Assembly (NCBI GenBank): GCA_020152595.1
Contig: JAIGNY010002177.1
Coordinates: forward strand, 330,001-394,000
DNA length: 64,000 bases
DNA from: Chiridota heheva
Lineage: Eukaryota; Echinodermata; Holothuroidea; Apodida; Chiridotidae
Reading direction: 5' to 3'
The position numbers and the translations under genes are program-made. Below the pieces are notes generated by a model. The model was not told the DNA's origin. It saw only the letters and a list, made by a program, of their open reading frames with translations, and did not search any database. Positions 55,605 through 64,000 of this stretch are shown piece by piece (position 1 is the stretch's first letter; the number at the start of each line of letters is the position of its first letter).

Positions 55605-58600
55605 TTAGCTATAGCATAGATAGTAAAAAACCTATTTTCGGAAATTTTAAAGACTGTTTAGCCCACATGTTGATAATCTTTAAGTAGGATTTGTAAACTA
55701 CACTGTAGATGGCTAAAACACCCTTTAAAAATGTTGTTTGCTCGTGTACTACTCGAATGCACCTTTCTGCATGCTTGAAACAATTAGATTTGCATATCTT
55801 TAAAATTAAATGAGATGTTAACAAACATCCCAAGGGATTGTTTTGTTGCTAGGATACCACGCGTCCTTTAGGGATCATTAACACTACTACTTGTCCATAG
55901 ACCTACATGTAGGAATTATTTCTGCAAAACAGATAGTCTACTTTGGGTCAGTAAACCTCTTACTCTTATGCTACCTATCGGCAAAATTTGCCAGATTGTA
56001 ATAAAAACTTACAGTAAAATGTGTGATAAAACAACAGCTAAGATAAAGAACTTATACTATAAATGTGTAGTAAAATAAGAATTTAGCCTATGGTTAAATA
56101 TCCAAACCAAAAATAGATAACATACATATATTTATTATCAACATTAATCATGAATACAAAATTAGAAATGTCAAAGACTGTTTAGCCCACATGTTGATAA
56201 TCTTTAAGTAGGATTTTCAACTACACTGTAGCTGGCTAAAACACCTTTAAAAATGTCATTTGCTCGTGTGCTACTTGAATGCACCTTTCTGCATGCTTGA
56301 AACAATTAGATTTGCATATCTTCAAAATTAAATGAGATGTTAACAAACATCCCAAGGGATTGTTTTGTTGCTGGGATACCACACGTCCTTTAGGGATCAT
56401 TAACACTATTACTTGTCCATAGACCTACATGTAGAAATTATTTCTGCAAAACAGATAGTCTACTTTGGGTCAGTAAACCTCTTACTCTTATGCTACCTAT
56501 CGGCAAAATTTGCTAGATTGTAAAAAAAACTCACAGTAAAATGTGTGATAAAACAACAGCTAAGATAAAGAACTTATACTATAAATGTGTAGTAAAATAA
56601 GAATTTAGCCTATGGTTAAATATTCAAACCAAAAATAGATAACATACATATATTTATTATCAACATTAATCATGAATACAAAATTAGAAATGTCAAAGAC
56701 TGTTTAGCCTACATCTTGATAATCTTTAAGTAGGATTTTCAACTACACTGTAGCTGGCTAAAACACCTTTAAAAATGTCATTTGCTCGTGTGCTACTTGA
56801 ATGCACCTTTCTGCATGCTTGAAACAATTAGATTTGCATATCTTCAAAATTAAATGAGATGTTAACAAACATCCCAAGGGATTGTTTTGTTGCTAGGATA
56901 CCACACATCCTTTAGGGATCATTAACACTACTACTTGTCCATAGACCTACATGTAGGAATTAGTTCCTCAAAACAGATAGTACACTTTAGGTCAATAAAC
57001 CTATTACTCTTATGCTACCTATTGGCAAAATTTGCTAGATTGTAATACAAACTTATTGAAAATTGTAAAGATAATAAAAAAATATAAAAAAGCAAATTTA
57101 GTTACATTTTTGGCCATTTATATCTTACTTAATTATGTATTTGTTTATGCATGAATTTCTCATGTATACAGAGCAACTACAGTACTTTATATCAGTCATG
57201 TAAACAGCTGGTTTGTGATGAGACCCTGTTTACAATAAGATAAAAGCAAGCATATCAATAATTGGTAAAAATAGAAAAATATAATAAAATTAACAAAGCT
57301 TACAGTAAAATGTATGATAACACAACAGCGAAGATAAAAACTAATACTATTAATGTGTAGTAAAATAAAAAATCAGCCTATGGTTAGATATCCAAGCCAA
57401 AAATAGATAACATACATATATTTATTATCAACATTAATCATGAATACAAAATTAGAAATGTCAAAGACTGTTTAGCCCACATGTTGATAATCTTTAAGTA
57501 GGATTTCAATTACACTGTAGATGGCTAAAACACCTTTAAAAATGTTGTTTGCTTGTGTGCTGTACTTGAATGCACCTTTCTGCATGCTTGAAACAATTAG
57601 ATTTGCATATCTTCAAAATTAAATGAGATGTTAACAAACATCCCAAGGGATTGTTTTGTTGCTAGGATACCACACATCCTTTAGGGATCATTAATACTAT
57701 TACTTGTCCATAGACCTACATGTAGAAATTATTTCTGCAAAACAGATAGTACACTTTGGGTCAGTAAACCTCTTACTCTTATGCTACAGTACCTATTGGC
57801 AAAATTTGCTAGATTGTAATAAAAAGCTTATTGAAAATCATAAAGATGATTTAAAAAAAAAAAAAAAAAAACAAGCAAATTTAGTTACATTTTTTGGCCA
57901 TTTATATTTTACTTAATTTTGTATTTGTGTATGCATGAATTTCTCATGTATACAGAGTAGTTAAATTATTGGCCATTTATATCTTGTTTCATTATTTATT
58001 TGTTTATGCATGAATTTCTCATGTATACAGAGCAGCTACAGTACTTTATATCAGTCATATAAACAGCTGGTTTGTGATGAGACCCTGTTTACATTAAGAT
58101 AAAAGCAAGCATATAAATGATTGGTAAAAAAGAAAAATATAACAAAATTAACAAAGCTTACAGTAAAATGTATGATAAAACAACAGCTAAGATTAAGAAC
58201 TAATACTATTACTGTGTAGTTAAATAAAAAATCAGCCTATGGTTAGATATCCAAGCCAAAAATAGATAACATACATATATTTATTATCAACATTAATCAT
58301 GAATACAAAATTAGAAATGTCAAAGACTGTTTTGCCCACATGTTGATAATCTCTAAGTAGGATTTCAATTACACTGTAGCTGGCTAAAACACCTTTAAAA
58401 ATGTCATTTGCTCGTGTGCTACTTGAATGCACTTATCTGCATGCTTGAAACAATTAGATTTGTATATCTTCAAAATTGAATGAGATGTTAACAAACATCC
58501 CAAGGGATTGTTTTGTTGCTAGGATACCACACATCCTTTAGGGATTATTAATACTATTACTTGTCCATAGACCTACTTGTGGAAAATATTTCTGCAAAAC

Positions 58601-58860
58601 AGATAGTACACTTTGGGTCAGTAAACCTCTTACTCTTATGCTACCTATTGGCAAAATTTGCTAGATTGTAAAAAACTTATTGAAAATCATAAAGATAATT
58701 AAAAAAAATAATAAAAGCAAATTTAGTTAAATTTTATATCTTACTTAATTTTGTATTTGTTTATGCATGAATTTTAGTTAAATTATTGGCCATTTATATC
58801 TTATTTAATTATTTATTTGTGTATGCTTGAATTTCTCATGTATACAGAGCAGCTACAAGG
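55605..58860. repeat. Long-unit tandem array, five copies (~520-860 bp)
   Basis: AAAGACTGTTTAGCCCACAT (or one-base variants) starts units at 55649, 56173, 56695, 57463 and 58322, giving spacings of 524, 522, 768 and 859 bp. The core (GTTGATAATCTTTAAGTAGG to CGGCAAAATTTGC and AAATAGATAACATACATATA) is highly conserved. The longer spacings carry an extra block with TTTATGCATGAATTTCTCAT and ATACAGAGCAGCTACAG. No open frame is preserved. Confidence 0.9.
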
Positions 58861-59105
58861 AAAAATGCATTTATTATGATGATGTCATCAGTTGCAATAA
58901 CATCAGTTGTTGGATAGATAAAGAAACATAATGAACATAAATGATGAATACAAAATAATTGATTAATCACTAATTGAGTACATCAAGTACCGATATATAA
59001 TTAAACAGTAGAGTAATGATCAAGGGAAAAAATACATTTATTATGATGATGTCATCTGTTGCAATAAAATCAGTTGGATAGCGTAAAGAAACATAGTAGT
59101 TACGC
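58861..59105. repeat. ATTTATTATGATGATGTCATC repeat, split by a LINE insertion (left)
   Basis: TTATTATGATGATGTCATC and ATAATTGATTAATCACTAATT recur here and again at 61185-61400. The LINE-A insertion lies between these related units. Confidence 0.65.
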
Positions 59106-59680
59106 GATTTGTTTTTCCTTTATAGTTGCCCCAGGTTTCTTGACCCTTGTTTTTTTTCCATCATGACGAAACGCTTCTGTCTTGACCTTGACCCTCCCTC
59201 CCTCCCGGTAACCTACCTGCTACCTCCATTGACCATTCTTCAGCCCCAGTCCCCCAAACTCTTATAATACAGGCCACCAATCAACCAGAAAGTTTTAAAA
59301 GAATTTCCCCATTTCTCATTCACAAACGATCCAAGGCCTTGTCGGTACCCTCCCCAAGGTCTGTACTCTCAGATCCAGCAACCTCCTGGTGCACTGCACC
59401 AGGGACACTCAAGCCACCACCCTTCTCACCACCAAAACCCTGACAGGGCTGATGCAGCCGCTAAGCTTGCCCTCAACCTCCTTCTACCATTTCTCAAAAC
59501 CTTTTCTTACATCAAACCGCTAATCGTTTCCCTTGTTCGTGACCGCTGGCAAACCTTATGGGATTCCCAAATTGATAACATACTCTACATCATCCAGCCC
59601 ACCATTCTGATCAAATCCTCCATCAACAACCTCTCTCGTGTCGACAATGTTCATATTACCTACCTTAAAATAGGTTACAC
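59106..59680 (+). mobile_element. LINE-A, left part: ORF1-like start joined to the RNase H end
   Basis: 59280-59445, read with a frame change, gives PFLIHK, then IQGLVGTLPKVCTLRSSNLL and VHCTRDTQATTLL, which resembles the N-terminal part of LINE ORF1 proteins. Directly after KTL the sequence becomes the post-RNase H segment (GADAAAKL-like, then YIKPLIVSLVRDRWQTLWDS). Everything between is missing. The copy is interrupted at 59681 by hAT-A and resumes at 60743. Confidence 0.65.
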
Positions 59681-60742
59681 TAGAGCTGTGAATGTTTAGG
59701 GATTTTAGTAAACGTGTACACGCCATAAAAAGCGAGCGTGTATCGTGTACACGCGTTTAGTACCGTAATTTTCGGAAATACACCAAAATTGTTCCAAAAC
59801 TACGAGTAAAAAAAATTGCGCAACCAGTATGGCAAAAGTACTGACTCCATTGCCCAAATAAACGCTGAGTTTTGCTTTCCAAATAATAACAAGTTTACTT
59901 ATACAGTATAAATCATCATTTTTATGAAAATATGCATGGAAATTCAGTCTAGAAAGAACAGATAACTTCCTTTCAATGTCATTTAAACTCAACATTGCAT
60001 AACTTCTTTGTCCTATTTGCTACGGCTTTTAAAGTTCTTCTGTGAAAATCTTGCATACTAGGCCTATGATATACCTCGCCGTAAAATGTTTCAAAACTAC
60101 GCCACCGCCACCAGGAAGTTCTGATATAACAGTCCTCTCGAAAAAATGGCCGCCCTCTTTGCGACGCATGCAGAATTTTAGCTCTCTTTAAACATTTTTC
60201 TGTTTGTTTATTATGTAATATTTTTTCTTTCTTGCAAAATTATTTGACTTATCAGGTAATATTTACATGTAAATGTACTGATTGTCACGATTCAAGTATT
60301 TTTAAGTGTTTTTTGGTCGATTTAACAGCTTGTAAAACAGGCCTTGATTGCGTGGGATTTAAAGCCTAAGTTATGGCCTAACGTTATGCCTATTGTTAGT
60401 TTCACTGTTTACTGCTGCACATTCGCGGTGCATTTTACAAGTTAGATTACTCAGATTTAGGCAAAATCAAAGTGCATAATATCCCCATTTATTGGTGATT
60501 ACTGCGCATTTGTGACTCGCACATTTAAAAAATATTATGCTAATCGGGTTTACAGTTTGTAAAAAGTCATTGATTGGAATTTTGACAGCCGAATGTGTGT
60601 GTGATTTGAATCGTGAATGATCATATTGATTTTTAAAGGCAAGACTGACTATCAAAAACGATTACTCGCAGTGAAGTATTTAATAAACGTTTACAAGATT
60701 TGCGAGCGTGTAGCGTGTACACGCTAAACGGTCACAGCTCTA
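59681..60742 (+). mobile_element. hAT-like element, family A, copy 2, nested in LINE-A
   Basis: 1,062 bp from TAGAGCTGTGAATGTTTAG to CTAAACGGTCACAGCTCTA. Flanks GTTACAC (left) and GTCACAC (right) form a 7-bp duplication with one substitution, and removing the element restores the LINE reading AGGTCACACCCACC. The internal sequence closely follows copy 1. Confidence 0.85.
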
Positions 60743-61178
60743 GTCACACCCACCTCACTCACTTCCACCTTATTGGCTCCCCCAGCCCCTCCGCAACAAT
60801 TGCTATTGCTCCCATCACAGTCCACCACGTTCCCTTTGCTTGCCCCCTGTACAACCTTCCCAGAGCTTCACTCGCTCCCCACAACTCAATTGCCGAGTTC
60901 TTCCAGAAAAACCATCTGAATAAAATGATCTCCTTCCTTCATCATGCTTCCCTCTATAACCATAATTTAGTCCCCTCTCCCCCCCTTCCCTTCCTCCTCT
61001 ACTTTTTTTTTTCACTCATGCACCTCCTTTCTCGATCCCAGCTTTGTGCCTTTTAGTTCTTGAATTTCTTTCTATCTCCCCTGTTTTCTTTCCCTCTACC
61101 TCAAGAATGATCCAACCTCTCAGGCATAGTTTAACCCTCGTTGTCGTGGTGCCGTTAATCCCTTATCAAACAAACAAA
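60743..61178 (+). mobile_element. LINE-A, right part (3' end)
   Basis: Continues the LINE after the hAT insertion: HTHLTHFHLIGSPSPSA, PLYNLPRASLAPHNSI and the tail GTGGTGCCGTTAATCCC with CAAACAAACA. Confidence 0.8.
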
Positions 61179-61184
61179 CAGAAG

Positions 61185-61400
61185 CATAAGGAACATAAAT
61201 GATGAACACGAAATAATTGATTAATCACTAATTAAATTGATTAATCACTAGTTAAATAGATCAAGTACTGATACATAATTGAACAATAAAATAATCAAGA
61301 AAAGCATTTATTATGATGATGTCGTCAGTTGCAAAGAAACAATGAACAGAAATGATAATACAAAATAATTGATTAATCACTAAGTGAACAGAAATCAAAG
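61185..61400. repeat. ATTTATTATGATGATGTC repeat, right of the LINE
   Basis: Counterpart of 58861-59105; see there. Confidence 0.6.
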
Positions 61401-61407
61401 TAAATCA

Positions 61408-61972
61408 AATATGTCTCTCGCGACCTATCGCGATATTAAAAACTAACACTCAACTAAGAAATTTTCTCGCAAGTAGGCTAGGCTACTTCGTACGTTACAA
61501 TTCTAACGTTGCAGTACTAAATCTAAAAGTCAAGTATATAGGCCATAAAAAATGTGTAAAATAATTGTGAAACTTACAAACCACTAATTACAAATCGTGC
61601 TCCGTTACCACACACTGGCACACGCTGATGTAAGTTGGCAAAAAGAATGATAAATTGTTCCAGAATGTGCCACTCGGGCTCTTACTTTGATAATTCATGG
61701 TCACATTGGCTGAATTACCAAACACGTGCGCGTGATGCGTGATGAATGTAATAGTCACATGATTATGTCGTCTGCTAGATCTGCAAATCGTTTTTTCTTG
61801 CGTTCATCATATGGGGTGAATTGTAACTCCATCCATGATCATATAACATTAGTGATATTAACAATTTGTGTCTTGAGTCGGTTTTCTTGAAAAGTATCGC
61901 GATATTCGATATATTGCAATATTTTTCTTCACGATAATCGATTTGTAATAGAGTCATGTCATGACAGCACTT
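61408..61972 (+). mobile_element. hAT-like MITE, family B, copy 3 (left end missing)
   Basis: Begins inside the element at AATATGTCTCTCGCGACC, lacking roughly the first 50 bp, and runs to TCATGTCATGACAGCACT. Same TATCGCGATA-rich ends as copy 1. Confidence 0.7.
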
Positions 61973-62854
61973 AGTATAGGGGTCCAGTGGGCGAAGCCAT
62001 TGGAAGCTCTTGCAAAAGTGACATTTGAAGGGGAAAAAAAGTAGTCAAAATTAATGTCAAAGAAAGATGTAATATACAAAAACAAAATTATGAAAACGCA
62101 TCATGTGGAAATATAATATTTTATTGTTCACGTTTCTGTGCATGAATATAGGTCTATGGTCACTCTTTGAAAAATATGTGTAGTATAAAAGAAAAATGGT
62201 TGATAAGCTCCTAATAATTTAGTATAAACATTTGTAAATTTGGTCAAACTTTTTAAACGAACCTGTTCTATATCTTACCCCATCCCGCTTTATTTCTCAG
62301 TGGCTTAGTTCATGTGTTAAATACAATATTGCGCAAAGTATTGATATATTACTAATGGATTATTTAACATTTTCAAACTTTTCCTCTCAGGAACGCCTTT
62401 TTTCAGAGAAAGTGCTCCTTTGAAATTTAAATACATAATAAGCACTTGGAATTTCAAAGCTTATTAAAACTACCGGAAGGGTTCTGACCATTTGACGAAT
62501 CTATAGCCATCTCTTGGGGAAAGAACCTGATGTAGAATGTCGCGATCCTACTTAAATTTTTCTGAGGTGCAGGAATGAAGTGCCCTTTTATACGCAAAAA
62601 CAAACTCCCTCGCAAAGTCCTGTGCTACTTTAAGTCCTGCCTAAGAAAAATCTATATTTGGAATCATAATATTCTCCAAAAAGTCTGCTGTTTAATGTAG
62701 GCTTTTCAAAAACAAAATGTTACTGCAAAATTAACAAAATGAAATGGGCAGCTTTTTATTTGTAAAGAACACTTGGAGGTCTTAATACAATTATGATGTT
62801 ACCCATGTTTTATGATGCAAGTGAGCAAACGGACTTTCCAAAATGTAGAAAATA
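61973..62854. other. MADD intron 4, no gene seen
   Basis: Nothing recognised. Confidence 0.5.
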
Positions 62855-63040
62855 AATATATCCGCTTTCAGGTACAAAATAAAAATATCCGCTTTAGGTA
62901 GAAAATAAATATATCCGCTTTCAGGTAGAAAATAAATACATCCGCTTTCAGGTAGAAAATAAATATATCCGCTTTCAGGTAGAAAATAAATATATCCGCT
63001 TTCAGGTAGAAAATAGATATATCCGCTTTCAGGTATAGGC
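62855..63040. repeat. 27-bp tandem repeat, ~7 copies
   Basis: Units of AGGTAGAAAATAAATATATC followed by CGCTTTC, nearly identical. The 9-codon period gives a minus-strand open frame that is not a gene. Confidence 0.9.
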
Positions 63041-63474
63041 CATTAGGCAATAGTCAATAGTGCCAGCATCCAATAAAGCCCAGTTATAACGTGTTGGAAT
63101 CAGGTCAGGGAGGTGGGTTGTCATTAATCAGGCAGAATGCAAGTAATTATGACCATATGACTGGACATTTTCATTCTAGTCAGGAAAAGCATGAAGAAAG
63201 AGTAAGCATTTCTTTCTTCATGTTTCCATTCTATGGGAACATGACGTTTCACATCAGGTTTTTTTTCCCAAGAGAAGGCTATAGAATTGTCAAATGGTCA
63301 GAACCCTATTACAGAAAATGTGTTAGAAAAGCTGTTGTTGTATATGATTGAAGAATATTGTAATTGTGGACTGCATGATCTGTGCTATCATATAAAGAGA
63401 ACATACGAATTAAATCTCGGGTGTGATTAAAAATATAAAAATTACAAATGATTATTGGAGGGGCTTCTTCCCCC
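63041..63474. other. MADD intron 4; 86-residue open frame of unknown nature
   Basis: An open frame at 63091-63351 (plus strand) ends FPREGYRIVKWSEPYYRK, then VVVYD-stop. I recognise no family, and no splice or promoter signal supports it. It is listed because it lies outside any repeat. Confidence 0.2.
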
Positions 63475-63712
63475 TATTTAAAATTATTGGGGGCCCAGAC
63501 CCCTTTCCCCACCCCTGCTCCCACCCCTGCCCTACCCCTTTCCCACCCCTTCCCCACCCCTGCCCACATCCCTTCCCCAGCCTTTTCTCCACCCCTGCCC
63601 CATCCCTGCCCCCACCCTTCTTCCACCCCTGCCCCCATCCCTTCCCCACCCCTCCTTCCACCCCTGCCCCATCCTTCCCCCCACCCCTGCCCCACCCCCT
63701 TAATTTTGTAAT
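63475..63712. repeat. CCACCCCTGCCC low-complexity repeat
   Basis: C-rich imperfect repeat of CACCCCTGCCCC / CATCCCTTCCCC on the plus strand. Open frames on both strands are artefacts. Confidence 0.9.
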
Positions 63713-64000
63713 TTGCATCATTCAAGTAAAAGAAAAAAATCACTTGCAAATGTGATAATGTAAGGATTGAATTACAAGTAGAAATATTTGTGGTTGAAAA
63801 AGTATTCATCTTCATCTCAAACATACATTTTTTATTTTCTGAAATGTCCTTATTTTTTTCCTAAAAACACCATAACTTCCACTGATTTTTCTTTTGTAAA
63901 TTCCTTGAACATGGAAGCACAATTTAGCTTTCCTTTGGCTAACTCATGCTTTCTCCATATGGCATAAATCCATCTGCATTAGCACATCTAAATGGAGCAC
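63713..64000. other. MADD intron 4 (continuing), no feature seen
   Basis: AT-rich; nothing recognised up to the window edge. Confidence 0.5.

Overview
This window is metazoan nuclear DNA: spliced exons with GT-AG introns, tRNA-derived SINEs, RNase H-bearing LINEs, several cut-and-paste transposon families and many tandem arrays in an AT-rich background. The one multi-exon gene I can name is MADD (Rab3 GEP / DENN-domain protein), on the plus strand. Four coding exons encode the first 396 residues (uDENN and most of cDENN): 6186-6829, 7633-7930, 30520-30651 and 43660-43773. The introns are about 0.8, 22.6 and 13.0 kb, and the fourth (more than 20 kb) runs off the right edge. The repeat content (CAAAC-tailed LINE ends, tRNA SINEs, many arrays) suggests a marine invertebrate, possibly an echinoderm, but nothing here fixes the species.

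Left part (1-6185): satellite, a fold-back element and a LINE tail, then the first exon of a THAP zinc-finger protein on the minus strand (4402-4573). It ends at a canonical 5' splice site that has been amplified into a ten-copy 21-bp array. An E-box and a YY1-like motif lie about 0.1 kb upstream of its start codon, on the side facing MADD, so a shared bidirectional promoter is possible. A SINE with unusually long flanking direct repeats now sits between the genes.

MADD introns 1-4 are filled with repeats. They include: three hAT-like non-autonomous families (A: 20138 and 59681; B: 8402, 24846 and 61408; C: 18885); a 100-bp piggyBac-like miniature element in a GC-rich duplication (14811-15253); two fold-back families (F1, F2); a hairpin-prone AGCTTGC-rich family (four copies); two related LINE families (A and B) with RNase H and Cys/His C-termini; two SINE families; and satellites with periods of 21, 23, 24, 27, 28, 34, 60, 104, 156 and about 520 bp.

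The most notable theme is how tandem arrays appear to start from functional edges of other elements: a splice donor (21 bp, 4.2 kb), the end of fold-back F1 (23 bp, 9.2 kb; about 115 bp, 49 kb) and the end of fold-back F2 (21 bp, 22 kb). Long open frames in these arrays are by-products of periods divisible by three or of the missing stop in the unit, and I do not call them genes. Family names such as F1 or hAT-B are labels used only within this report.
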